Positions 1 to 10,856 of a stretch of DNA of 64,000 nt are shown piece after piece. A model generated the notes under the pieces. It was given only the letters and a program-made list of their open reading frames with translations, did no database searches and was not told the origin of the DNA. Origin of the DNA: Omphalotus guepiniiformis (Eukaryota > Basidiomycota > Agaricomycetes > Agaricales > Omphalotaceae); NCBI GenBank assembly GCA_028554645.1, contig JAQOOI010000018.1, positions 124,001 through 188,000 on the forward strand, read 5' to 3'. Position 1 is the stretch's first letter. Each line of letters opens with the position of its first letter. The position numbers and the translations under genes were made by a program.

Positions 1-2468
1 TGAATTGACAGCGAGAAAGGGTATACGACTGACCATCCCCTCATCGTCGGCTTGCTTTGGTGGAGAGACAACAATGTCAAGCCCTTGCCAGATGTTCTCT
101 TTAAGCTTCCGAACATCCACCCTTTTCGCTCGTTTCGTATACTTTATCCGTTCGACTTTGACACGCCGAGTTGGTCCTTGCGTACCACTGAGCAGGTCCT
201 GCTCGCCCGGGTCAAGTGGATCTGCTCCATCTCCTCCGTCACCATCATAGGGGTCATCAAACCCAGGCCCGTCATCGAAGTCATCATGGAAGAACTGCGT
301 GTTGAAGGGTATAGCACCACCGTTGGATGCTAGGCAATCAAGGTGATCAGCACGAGAGATGCAAACAAATGTTATTGATTGTCTTACTTTCATCAAAGTC
401 TTCGTCTCTGTTCCGTCCAGCTGCTTGGTCGGCCGCAGCTCGAGCCCAGAAATTCTCGTCTATGTCACCCTCGTTGTTAGCACCCGGCATCTTCCGTCCG
501 CGCATCTTGAGCTATGTGGAGGTCAGTACAAAGCCCACATGAAACACTTCTGGAAATGACATACAGAGAATTTTGGTTTCAAGAAGAGGGAAACAAGTTG
601 CTTTTTGGAGAAGTGCATGTCATCAGGAAGGCAATGATTCTCCCTCTTCTTCTCGTCTTTACCCTTGCGTTTCTTCGCTGTAGCACTAGTACCAGGCAGA
701 TTGATGGATGCACCTTTTGTGACTCCAGCAAACAGTTCTTTTGAAATCTCTTTCCAGTCCTTTTCAGACGGCGTGAGGAAGTCAATCCTGTTTGGCTCTT
801 TCTTTTCTTTACGTGGCTTCGCCGCCTTGGTAGCAGCAGGATCAGCTTCGGCTACAAGTTTCACAGAAATAGTCAGCACAAAAAGGAGCCAAAAGAACTC
901 GAACAATAGATCTCACGTCTTCGTACAACTTTCCTCATCTTCCAGTGCTCTGGTCCTGCCCAATTTTTTAGGAAGGTCTTGTCGAAGTAGTCCATTGCTT
1001 CTCCTCCATCCTCATTCATTGCCAACACAAGATCTCGTTGTTGAGGCATCTGACGGGGATCAAATGGAACAAAAGAACCTGACTGTCCACCTTGTCCATC
1101 ATCCGTAGGGCCGACGGAACCGTTGGAATTGTTATCGCCGTACTCGTCACCTCCCATCATATTGCCACCGCCGTAATCATCAGCGACTGCGTCATCGCCA
1201 ACGAAGAAATCTTCTACAGGAGGGACTTCATTATCCATGGGTATATCGGCTCCAAAATCGTCGTCGTCGTCGTCTTCTTGCTGTGTATTATCCTGGAAGA
1301 AGGTATCGTCATTGGAGAAAGTGTTGTTGGAGAACGAGAAGTCGGCAAGAGAATGAGAAATGGCTTTGTCCTCTAAAACGTTGATATCGGGGAGAAACTC
1401 AGCTGCAAAGACATGGGTAAGTGAAATGGGGAGCAGACGAAGAGGGAACATACACCGCAGTTGAGTTAGATCAATGAGTTCTTCTGGCTCCTGAATGTCT
1501 TCTTCCTCCTCAACTTTACTGACAGAATCGCTAGCATCAAAGACAACTCTCAAACCGCCATCTTGGCCAACTCCGAGGCTAAGATGGTTCATCAATAGAC
1601 CCTGTGCACCACCCTCATCAAAGTCCGCGCACGTCTTTCGGAACAAGGGGTCAACACTAAACTCTAGATCCAACTTCTTGATTCTGAGTTGAGAGGCATC
1701 TTTCGCAAGTGTGGCGCCAGAGCGATGGTTTCGCTTCTTCTTCTCCTTGATCTGTTCACCGTCAGGATCGTCGGAACCAGCCTCATCGTCATCATCGACA
1801 GTGCCACCAGATGCCAGGTTACTAGCAAGCTTGGCAGTCTCAGTTCCAACACTGTCAACACGACTGGTCCAGATTTTGACACAGCCGTCAAGGGTATGGG
1901 AAGCACGTTGAAAATTGATAGAGTTGTCATCTGTATTGCGAAGCAATGACATTTCATGGAAATAGTCGATTAGAGCAAAGTTCCATGTGTTGGCGACCGT
2001 AATTTTCTAATGCTGAATTGAGACGTATCAGACTAGCAGAGATGGAGCATAACGTACGTTGTCTGTTGCTATCTTCATCCACTCTTCATACTTAGTGCTA
2101 AGGATATCCAACGGTTCCTCTGGGCCAGATGGAAGAGCAATAGTTGTCAGCTGTTGCTTCAGTTTAGTTGTCCTCGAGGTATCAGGTTGGTCTTGTCCAT
2201 CATTTCCCACTTGTAGGCTTTCAGTGACAGCGATCTTGGTGCTCTTGCGCCGCCTCCGCTTTTCAGCTGCATCGTCGTTGATATCGACTGATTTGTGTGC
2301 GCCTCTAGCCCCTGAATCTGAAACGAAGCTAGCGTCGTGGTCAGGAGCATAAGCCTCGCTAATTCGTTTCCGAATACCAGACTTGGTGGGTTTAGGTGTA
2401 TCTGGCTCCGTGTCTGGGTCGGAATCGTCGTCGTACAACGGTCGAGTTCTGTCGCCTGCGCGCGCCAT
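1..2468 (-). CDS. brn1: Condensin complex subunit 2 (kleisin, Barren/CAP-H), 3' end off window
   Basis: Kleisin subunit of condensin, which bridges the SMC2/SMC4 heads and recruits the HEAT subunits to compact mitotic chromosomes. The ATG at 2468 begins MARAGDRTRPLYDDD; the longer frame to 2525 only opens with GTG. The N-terminal part is basic and acidic low complexity. After an intron near 2000-2055 comes the family's hallmark block, NTWNFALIDYFHEMSLL followed by SINFQRASHTLDGCVKIW and VDSVGTETAKLASNL. A long acidic linker follows, rich in D, E and N (about 1080-1330). The next conserved block contains KEKKEPNRIDFL and LPDDMHFSKKQLVSLFLKP (about 560-840). A further exon with TKRAKRVDVRKLKENIW reads to the left edge, so the C-terminal winged-helix region is cut off. 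It is divergent from the eL30 gene across about 200 bp. Identity is secure; internal splice sites are approximate. Confidence 0.93.
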
Positions 2469-2671
2469 GGTCGTCTTCAACAAAGCTTGTGCAAGCACGT
2501 GATCGTCACTAGCACGATGAGTCACGCGACAGTCACAGGCTGAGCTTATCTTATCTTTCTATGTATTCACGCGGAGCTCAAACCTTATTCTGTAGCTGTA
2601 CAGGACAAAACTTTGGCAGCTACTGCCAAAACTAGCAGCGCCCACCGACAAACCGACAACCGACAAAAGCA
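2469..2671. promoter_or_regulatory. Divergent promoter between condensin H and eL30 genes
   Basis: This 203-bp spacer separates two divergent starts. It contains an E-box CACGTG at 2496-2501 and three GTCAC half-sites at 2505-2509, 2521-2525 and 2532-2536, the last two 11 bp apart. CACGTG is the classical site of bHLH factors such as Cbf1 or USF. The factor acting here is not known, and regulatory use is inferred from position only. Confidence 0.4.
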
Positions 2672-3160
2672 ATGGCACCTTCCAAGAAGTCCAAGACTGC
2701 CAAATCTACTGAGTCTATCACTGCCAGACTTGCTCTCGTTGTCAAGTCGGGAAAATACACTCTTGGCTACAAGTCTGCCCTCAAGCAGATGCGAAATGGA
2801 AAAGGTGTGTTCTCCAGCACTTGTCTCTCCGGGGGCTGGAGCGTGAGGCTGAGAAGGTCCCTTGAACTGACGTGAGTATGATTCTACAGCCAAGCTTGTC
2901 CTGATTGCTGGAAATTGCCCGCCTCTCCGAAAATCTGAGCTTGAGTACTATGCCATGCTCTCAAAAACCCAGGTGCACCACTTTGCTGGCACCAACGTCG
3001 CTCTGGGCACTGCTGCTGGAAAGCTATTCCGCGTCGGTGTTATTCCCATCACTGTATCTAATGATCTTTGACTTATATCTGATCTCACGCTTCTAGTGTT
3101 ATGACTGTCTCTGACCAGGGTGACTCCGATTTGCTCAACTTCGCCGAGAGCAATGCTTAA
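2672..3160 (+). CDS. rpl30: 60S ribosomal protein eL30 (L30)
   Basis: Cytosolic large-subunit ribosomal protein of the L7Ae/L30e RNA-binding family. The start at 2672 gives [20 protein letters not shown]. Exon 1 runs to 2804 and contains [18 protein letters not shown]. Intron 1 is 2805-2889. Exon 2 (2890-3053) carries [20 protein letters not shown] and [16 protein letters not shown]. Intron 2 is 3054-3118, and exon 3 encodes [13 protein letters not shown] before TAA at 3158-3160. The length, about 110 residues, fits the family. The last junction was chosen because it restores the conserved GDSD motif in frame; the alternative acceptor at the earlier TAG leads to a stop. The 86-residue frame that reads through intron 1 is a shadow. 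Confidence 0.95.
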
Positions 3161-3521
3161 ACAAGTTGATGAATGTGGATTCGGGCCATATATTGGCTAC
3201 CTATGTACTTACGCGTCTCCATGCACATGTGTTGCCACTATGTTATACACACGTACCGGATAGTGCATCTGGTATTTCTCCAATATGAGCAAGGGTGTTC
3301 TGATTGGTCAGCATGCGAGTACCGCATACCGCATGGGAGGCCTGGTTGCCCCAAATCTTGGTCAGCGTTAGTCAGCATCGGAGAGATCTCATCTCCCGAT
3401 CGCAGCCAAAACGAGGAGGCAGTGATGGTGCCATCAAAGTGCCATATCGAGAATATTTCCGGCCCTCTGCAGCAGAGTCAGTACTTAGAGAAAATTTTTT
3501 ATTCAATATACATATCCCCAT

Positions 3522-3643
3522 ATCCTAACCTACCCTAACCACCTAACTTCCCTAACCTTCCTAACCTCCCTAACCGCCTAACCTAACCTCCCCTAACCTC
3601 CCTAACCGCCTAACCTAACCTAACCTAACTTAACCTAACCCTC
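3522..3643. repeat. Interstitial telomere-like repeat tract (CCTAACC variants)
   Basis: About 120 bases of imperfect CCTAA/CCCTAACC units, for example CCTAACCTAACCTAACCTAA near 3609-3630 mixed with CCGCCTAACC and CCTCCCTAACC. On the minus strand it reads as variants of GGTTAGG, close to the TTAGGG telomere repeat of most filamentous fungi. Genes continue on both sides, so this is not a chromosome end. It directly follows, in minus orientation, the Pol III terminator of the tRNA-like unit. Confidence 0.8.
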
Positions 3644-3651
3644 GCACGCCA

Positions 3652-3728
3652 AAAGAAAAAGGGACACGCGGGGAATTGAACCCTAGAAACGTACATCATG
3701 CACGCCAAACCACTGAGCCATCAAGCCT
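3652..3728 (-). other. tRNA-like Pol III unit (A box, B box, T-run terminator); SINE head or tRNA relic
   Basis: On the minus strand TGGCTCAGTGG (3710-3720) is a perfect A box and GGGTTCAATTCC (3672-3683) a perfect B box, spaced as in tRNA genes. They are followed by TTTTTCTTTT (about 3651-3660), a Pol III terminator. The D arm and T arm can partly pair. The presumed acceptor strands (GGCTTGA and CGTGTCC) do not pair beyond two positions, and no clean anticodon stem forms. I therefore do not call a working tRNA. It is better read as a tRNA-derived transcript unit within the surrounding element. Confidence 0.6.
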
Positions 3729-4026
3729 TTAGGAAGGGACGGATGCATGATGTATATATTGGTGATGCCCCTACCAAAAGCGGTAAGGGCACAGCTCTTC
3801 CACGCTGCACAGTTGACAGGCGATCGTTTGTAACTGACTAATGCTGACGAAGATTTGGGGCAACCTCGGTTCTCCGCATATCGTTGGAACCAGCAACGAA
3901 AGGCAGCAACTCTCGACTTCGCGTAATATGCATCGGTCCGAAATGTGGTTCTTCGGACCTACAATTTTTATCATTCTTCTATAAATCTAAAGCGGAATTT
4001 CTATTGCACTGTACCACTCCTTGAAG

Positions 4027-6090
4027 ATGGAATTCCAGGCTGCGCCGAGTGCAAACATCCTGCCTTTGAACCGTGTTCCAAGTCTAAGAGCTCAATTGTT
4101 GCGTCAGCTCTATAGAAAACAATGGCCAACTTATGTTTGGTGCACTCTGTTCACCGCGTTGGGTGGGTTCCTCTGGGGCTACGATACTGGGAGGTACTAT
4201 GTTTTGTTACCTCCGTGGCTCACTTGTTGCTTTAATCTGCTCACAGTATAGGCCCTATCACGGTTATGCCTCAATTTGAGGCTCGGTTCGGAATACTATC
4301 TCCTACGGTACAAGGCATTTTGGTTTGCTCAATCTTGATAGCAGCTGCGATCACTTCCGCGTTTGCTGGACCCTTGTCTGATAGGTTCTCGCGTACGTAC
4401 ATGATCGTCGTGGGGAGTACAGTGTTCGCTGCAGGATGTGCTATCGCCAGTTCTGCAATGCATCTACCTCAGCTTTTCATCGGTCGTTGCATCACTGGCG
4501 TAGGGGAAGGCCTTTTCATATCTAGTATAACAGTCTACGTGACTGAAATATCCCCCGCTCACGCGAGAGGACGGCTGGGTACGTGCATGCAGTTGTTCAG
4601 TACCCTTGGGACTATGTTAGGTAAATCCAATTCCCTAAATGCTCATAGGTGTTCGTTCACTGATTAAAAGCTATTTAGGCTACTTCACTTGCTATGGAAC
4701 GGTAAAGCAAGCCGGCAGCTTCTCCTGGCGCTTCCCTTTTGCTTCGCAGGCTTGCGTAGCTGTGGTACTTGCTGTTGGGACGGCATTCTTTCCTCACTCC
4801 CCTCGGTGGCTACATCATGTTGGGAGGCACGAGGAAGCTGAGAGAGCACGTCGGAGATTAGGAATGCAAGTTGAAGAAGCTAAGAAGGATGAGACCAACG
4901 ACTCTGCTACGCCTATCCCGTCCCATCGACCTTTCTGGGACCAGGCGAAAGACCTTTGGGCAAAAGATGTAAGAGGGAGAACTACTTTTTGTTTATTCAT
5001 CATGGGTATACAGCAGGTCAGTTCCCGCAGGATTTTATTTCCAGGAACGAGTGATGACTCAATGGCGACATACATAGTTATCGGGAATTGATGCCGTGCT
5101 TTACGTGGGTCATCTTTCCTTATTTTCAAAGAAGTCTGTTCGGCAATGTTTTCTAATGTCTCATGATTTCCATGTAGTATGCCCCTACTCTGTTTTCTAG
5201 GGCTGGCCTGCCGTCAAGCCAAGCGTCATTTTTGGCCTCTGGGGTCTCTGGAATACTGATGGTGGTCTTGACTAGTGGATCGCAATGGTTTCAAGACAGG
5301 TGTAGGTGCTGAAAGGTTGTCCCAAATGGATAAATTAATTCGGCGTATCTTCCAGGGTCAAGACGTACTCAAATGATAGGTGGCGGTCTCGTTATTGGGG
5401 GCGCTATGCTCCTGATTGGCATATTGTATGCTACGTGCGTATATTCCGAGGCTCTGCTCTAATTCTCATTGATCAATATGTATGTACGTCCTTCCAGCCA
5501 TGCGGACGAAACATTCGCAGGAGGAAGGGCTATCATTGTTCTCATTTATGTGTAAGTGCGCCTTTTGCATTCGGTCCTTCAAGCCTGCTAATCGAACATT
5601 TCACAAGTTTTGTCGCAGGATATGTTACAAGTTGGGCTATCGTCGCGAGAATCGTTTGTAACGAGGTACCTCCCTCTAAGATGCGCGCACCTGTGGCCGC
5701 TCTTGGACAGTGTGTGAACTGGGTGGGCCTCACATGAAATCTCATCTTTCCATTACTGACTCACGAAAACAGGGAGTGAACTGTATCGTCGCATTCATGA
5801 CGCCGGTATTTCTTTCCCGAACCTCTTCGGGGCCATACTTCCTATTCGGCGCGTGCTCACTACTGGGTGTAGCAGCATGCATAATCTTTCAGCCGGAAAC
5901 CAAAGGACTCCCTCTAGAAGTTATTGATGAAGGGCTGCTAGAGACACCGTTTCAGAGTGCGCTAAAGAAGCGCTTCGGTTTGCGCAATCGAGCGACGCGC
6001 TCTGGCCCTCCAGAGAACCACTCGGGCGAAATATCTGAACCAATACAGATGGAGAACATGCCTGCGGCAGTGACAGAAATCACAGATTGA
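4027..6090 (+). CDS. MFS sugar transporter (sugar/H+ symporter family)
   Basis: Plasma-membrane hexose-type transporter of the major facilitator superfamily with the usual 12 helices expected. The start is ATG 4027 (MEFQAAPSANILPLNR); a TTG two codons upstream is not used. Helix 1 ends in FLWGYDTGSIGPITVMPQFE after removal of an intron near 4193-4248. The first-half signatures are GPLSDRFSRTYMIVVGS (motif A, slightly divergent) and GVGEGLFISSITVYVTEIS..HARGRLG. The PESPR-like element is FFPHSPRWL. The second half has GIQQLSGIDAVLYYAPTLF, then DRWSRRTQM where the family normally has DRWGRR, then the NEVPPSKMRAP and FQPETKGLPLEVID signatures. There are about eight introns. The C-terminal tail is soluble and charged. 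The substrate cannot be told from sequence alone. Confidence 0.9.
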
Positions 6091-6189
6091 CTCGGACAGC
6101 TGGTGGTGAATTGACTGATCGCAGAAATACAGCTGTGTGATTCCCTGATTCATGTTTACGAAAGCAAATAGATATATGAAGTACACGAA

Positions 6190-7828
6190 TTACAAGAGTG
6201 CAGGAGACATTTCTATTATTGAATGAGGACCTTTTTGACTATAGTCCGACTTGGACACATAACTTTTCCCTTGTGAGTCACCGAATGTGAGCTGGAGGGA
6301 TCGATAACGAAGTCAATCATACCGGATATAATGAGAAAGGTACAGAAACAGACCTTAGCCACGATGCTTGTTCCCAAGAAAGCAGCAAAACCTTCGCCAG
6401 TATCTCGATACTCTGGGTAATATTCGGGTACGTTAAGCAGTCTAACAGATCGAGGTTGGACATCTGTTTGAAGGTCGAGTTGTACAATGAAGGGCGATAG
6501 CCGAGATTGCAACGCAACGGCGATGCCTGCAATGAAGTGAGCATACAAGGAGGACGAGAATGGAAATTTATGCACCCTTGACATGCCGGGTGAGATCCCC
6601 TGTGACGAGTAGCCCATGCCAAATGTACTGTCGCTGGTCCACGTCAGCCTGGCGAACAGCATGGCCCACGGCATCTTGGATTGAAATTGAGGGTTGGTCT
6701 AATTTTTTATTACTATGATTTCCCAGCTGGTTCAATAGACTGGGTTCAAACAAAGGCTCGCAAAACCGATGCCGTTCCTTTCCTAGCGTGATCGACTGAC
6801 CCCGAAATTGAATCGTTACCAAGTCAAGAGCTTCAATCTCTCGAGCGCGCGCCTGCTCGGCCGCAGAAGCTTTTGCCGTGGCTTTTTTCTTCATCCCGCT
6901 TTCGATGACAGCCTTTTCCTTTCCTGCAACAACAATGGCAGCGATGTCGGTAATACCTTCATCTTCAACTACCGCAGTTTCACCGTCAGATGGGACCTTG
7001 ACATGACCCTCTTCCCATATCTGCTTGACCAAAGCTGTTAAAGTTTCTTGTAGAGCTTCTGGCTCAAGAGGGGCTTCAGACGGTGAGATGGCGGAAATCA
7101 CAGATTGATTAGATCGAAGAAGGTGTGCCAAGTAGTCTTGACAGTCGCGAATACCAAGGGGCGTCGATGTGCAGCCTTGATGCAAGATAAATCCATCGTA
7201 TATGGGGGTAATATCGGTTTGCTCGTAGTCAATGTCGACCACAACTCCACTGAGCCCAGTTGTCGCGTATATCTGTGCCATAGGGCGTTCAATAATGCCA
7301 AAGCCAGCGACATTGAACCGTTCAAAAAACGTCTGACATATTCTTTCGTATGTATCCCGAGAAAGTCCTGCGGCGATGGAGAGGAGCACAGGAGATTCAT
7401 TTTGGGCACGACGACGTCCTAATTGATTGAAAAGAACGTATTTCCTGCACATGAGAAGTTAAAGGAGATTAGAGAGACCAGAAGGAAACCATCATACCAC
7501 AGGGCTTCTGCTTGTGTCCAGTCCCGCACATCTCCATCTGCAAAAGGCCATGAGACAGCAATGTCCTGGCCAGCTGCTAGCGCCTCATCCAACTGGTTTC
7601 CAACTAGATAATCGGTGACTGACGCGTTAGAAACATCGCTAGACGACGCGTTCTTCCGTAGACCCACGCGTGCTTGAACAATCTAGAAGAAATTCAGACA
7701 AGCATTGACTAAAGAACATTGATACTAACAGTCGAAGGTGTTTTCAAAAGATCGTGAAGACCGAGTCCAGCTCGAACAACGGTCCTGGCGGTTTCGATGA
7801 TTACGACGCTCGCATCGCGGAAAGACAT
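6190..7828 (-). CDS. arp9: Actin-related protein Arp9 (SWI/SNF-RSC chromatin remodeller subunit)
   Basis: Nuclear actin-related protein that, with Arp7 in yeast, binds the HSA helix of the remodelling ATPase. ATG at 7828 gives MSFRDASVVIIETARTVVRA, the first actin-fold strand. The next exons contain ALAAGQDIAVSWPFADGDVRD, LLSIAAGLSRDTYERICQTFF, then FGIIERPMAQIYATTGLSG and VVVDIDYEQTDITPIYDG, the second phosphate-loop region. A charged insertion rich in K, A and E follows (about 6820-7000). The C-terminal part has VALQSRLSPF, then PEYYPEYRDTGEGFAAFLG and TSIVAK, spliced to LTFGDSQGKSYVSKSDYSQK and a stop at 6190-6192. The Ser/Asp-poor nucleotide site suggests weak or no ATP hydrolysis, as known for Arp9. 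It shares a 128-bp divergent promoter with the lanosterol synthase gene. Confidence 0.9.
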
Positions 7829-7956
7829 TTGAACTTGAGCCTGATTTGGGCGGGCCGCCAGCCTCACACTCAATCTCACCCTTTACATACAAATCATAAA
7901 TCATATTCACAACTATCATACGATGCAAATATTCTTACTATTTCTCTTCGACTTTC

Positions 7957-10523
7957 ATGGCTGCACCCGTTCAAGAGATTCAGCCGTTTACCGACATTTC
8001 TCGCTGGAGATTACTGGTTAATGAAGGTGGCCGTCATACCTGGCATTATCTCAAGTCAGACGAAGAATCCGCCGCTTGGCCTCTCACAACTCTGGACAAG
8101 TACTGGCTTGGACTTCCAACAGGTTTACCTTCGTTATCTCCCGCAAACGACGCACTCTCTGCCGCTAGAAAGGGCTATGAGTTCTATAAACACCTCCAGG
8201 CTGACGATGGTCATTGGCCAGGCGAGTACGGTGGAACAATGTTCATGCTTCCGGCCATCGTGCTTGGCTCTTATATCTGTGGAATGCCGTTCAAGAATGA
8301 GGAGAGGCTTGAGATGATTCGTTACCTGCTCAATACTGCGCATCCAGAAGACGGTGGATGGGGACTGTGGGTGTTCAAGCTGCATCACGTACCACACAAT
8401 GCTAAATTAATGTCTTCCTTTCAGGCATGTAGAAGGCGAATCAACGGTCTTTGGAACAGCTCTGAATTATGTATCCTTACGCATACTCGGTGTTCCGCCC
8501 GACCATGCAGCCTGTATCAAAGCTCGGGCGGTGTTACACATTATGGGAGGTGCGACCGGAATTCCGACCTGGGGCAAGTTCTGGCTCTGCTTGCTCAACG
8601 TGTATGACTGGGAAGGCATAAATCCTGTTTTCCCCGAGTTGTTGCTGCTTCCTTCTTGGCTTCCTGTTCACCCAAGTCGGTGGTGGGTACACAGTAGAAT
8701 CATCTATCACGCGTTGTGTTATTTATATGGCGTCAGATTCGCAGCCGAAGAAAACGAACTCATTCTGTCTCTTAGGGAAGAGCTCTATGTTGAGAAATAC
8801 TATTCTGTCAATTGGCCTGCTCAGCGTAACCACATCTCGAAAGCAGACGTGTATGCACCTCATTCTGCACTCTTCGATCTCCTTTCTCATGTCCTCGCAA
8901 CATACGAGCAATGCTCCTTCCCTCCACTGCGTCAAGCAGCCATTACACATTCATACAATCTCGTCGTCGCCGAGGACGAAAACACGTCCTACCAGGGTAT
9001 TGCCCCCCTCTCCAAGATGTTCAATGCGATCGTTCGTTTGCACCATGATGGTCCTGATCACGATTCCTACCGCTTGCACCAGGATACTCGGCAGGACTTC
9101 ATGTGGCAAGGCCCCGAAGGCTTGCGTGTCACAGGGACTAACGGAAGTCAAACCTGGGATATATCGTTCACCGTGCAAGCATTAGTCGAAACTGGTCTCT
9201 GTGATTTAGAACAGAACAGAGAAAGTGTAATAAAAGCCCTTGAATGGCTGGAAGGGGCGCAGATGCTGGAAGATCCGAAGCACTCTACGATTATGTACCG
9301 GTATAGCACAAAAGGCGCTTGGGGCTTTAGGTAAGTCTGTCCCTCTATATGCTGAAGAGATATCTGAGTTTTGTCCTTTCAGTACCAAGGCGCAAGGATA
9401 TACCGTCAGTGATTGCACCGCGGAAGCTTTGAAGGCCGTACTGTATATGCAAAGTCTGGAGTACGTGTGCTTGAGAATTGGAATTTCGGCCCACTAAACA
9501 AGCATTCAGTTATACACCAAAGCTATTTACCTCTGAGCGACTCTTTTGGGCAGTAGATCTTCTCTTAGGGCTTCAGAACCCGGATGGCGGTTTTGCAAGC
9601 TATGAACCTATTCGCGCTCCAAGCTTCATTGAGCAGCTCAATCCTGCAGAAGTCTTTGGTGAGGGCAAAGCAGTATTGAGAGGTTCAAATGACTGACTCA
9701 TACAGCTAATGCGATGGTTGATGTTGGTCATACTGAATGCACTACTTCCGTTATTACTGCGTTATCGGTCTTCAGAAAATTCTATCCCGGCTACCGTCCA
9801 AAAGATATTGAGTTCGTCCATCCTTATACTATGCTGATATCTTATTCAATGCATGCTATCTTCAGACCGACAATTCGTAAAGCGATACAGTTTGTCCATC
9901 GTGCTCAACAACCAGAAGGAGGCTGGTACGGATCATGGGGCATTTGTTTCACGTACGCTACGATGTTCGCGCTAGAAAGTCTATCTGTTGTCGGTGAGAC
10001 CTACGACTCCAGCACGTCTGTCAAACGAGCATGTGACTATCTTATTGGGAAGCAGCGGGTAGACGGCGGATGGGGTGAAAGCTGGAAGGTTTGAAGCGAG
10101 CATTCTTGTAGACGTCGTCAAAGGCTAAAGTCGCTTGTCAGTCTTGTGTGGAGAACACATGGGTGGAGCACGAAGACACACAGGTCACACAGACTTGCTG
10201 GGCTGCCATGGCACTTATGCATGCTGAATATCCTGACCCTGCACCTGTGGAACGTGCAGTCAAGTTGGTTATGTCTCGTCAGCTCCCTGTAAGTCTTTGA
10301 CTGTGCCTCTATCTTCACATTTTTTGATCAGATGTTCCGTCGTATACAGGATGGCTCGTGGGCACAAGAGGCAATCGAAGGCATCTTCAGCAAAACTTGC
10401 ACGATCGCATATCCAAACTTCAAGTTCTATTTTTCGATATGGATGCTTGGGATGGCATCTAGATACCTTCAGAACACCAAGGAGAAGAATGTATGGGGTT
10501 CAAAAGAAAGCAAAGCGCGATAA
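7957..10523 (+). CDS. erg7: Lanosterol synthase (oxidosqualene cyclase)
   Basis: Cyclises 2,3-oxidosqualene to lanosterol, the first sterol of the ergosterol pathway, on ER or lipid-droplet membranes. Start ATG 7957 ([20 protein letters not shown]). QW-type repeats are visible: [22 protein letters not shown] (after splicing near 8370-8425), [31 protein letters not shown] and [11 protein letters not shown]. The catalytic proton-donor motif DCTAE lies at 9411-9425 in [34 protein letters not shown] is also typical of the family. TAA is at 10521-10523. Total length is about 730 residues over several exons, normal for fungal Erg7. There is no sign of degeneration. The DCTAE acid and the overall architecture make a squalene-hopene cyclase unlikely. 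Confidence 0.95.
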
Positions 10524-10856
10524 CGACGATTAATATATGGGTGCTATGGATATTTCAAGACGATATGTGTACATAAAGGCGATTCAGTAAACACATTGAC
10601 CGGTGCACTCCTTGGTCTCTATAAGGTAGATTTCAACATGTAAGCCGTACCAATAGACTGTCAAACAGTACTCGTCCCAGGATCTGCATTGACCAGGGGT
10701 ACAACCTGCGCAACCACAACGTCAATCACTTCGCGCTCTTAGCGCGTACCAACGTTTGCAGGTCACGGCTGTTCGAATGCAAGCATGGGGCACCACGAAC
10801 GGCAATCGAAGCTACAAGTTTCAAGAATAGTAACTGTATGTGCAGATTTTAGCTGA
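10524..10856. other. Intergenic, convergent 3' ends
   Basis: Spacer between the stop of lanosterol synthase and the stop of the convergent C2H2-like gene. I see no reading frame, repeat or structured element beyond AT-rich 3' flank. Confidence 0.6.

Larger units (their letters stand above)
3344..3865. mobile_element. Candidate non-autonomous element with inverted ends, tRNA-like module and telomere-like tract
   Basis: Two 32-base segments, 3344-3375 and 3834-3865, are inverted copies of each other with 30 of 32 positions matching; both carry TTGCCCCAAATCTT. They bracket a telomere-like repeat tract and a tRNA-like Pol III unit. No long reading frame and no transposase lies inside. No target-site duplication is obvious. 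The layout resembles a MITE or a tRNA-derived SINE trapped in, or fused with, a MITE. Classification is inference; the repeats and boxes themselves are directly visible. Confidence 0.5.

Noticed and set aside
2028..2525. Condensin start at 2525
   Set aside because: That frame opens with GTG; the first ATG in frame is at 2468 and fits the acidic kleisin N-terminus.
3652..3728. A functional tRNA gene on the minus strand
   Set aside because: A and B boxes are perfect but the acceptor strands do not pair and no proper anticodon arm forms, so it is listed only as tRNA-like.
3344..3865. LTR retrotransposon remnant
   Set aside because: The two ends are inverted, not direct, and no reverse transcriptase or integrase frame is present.
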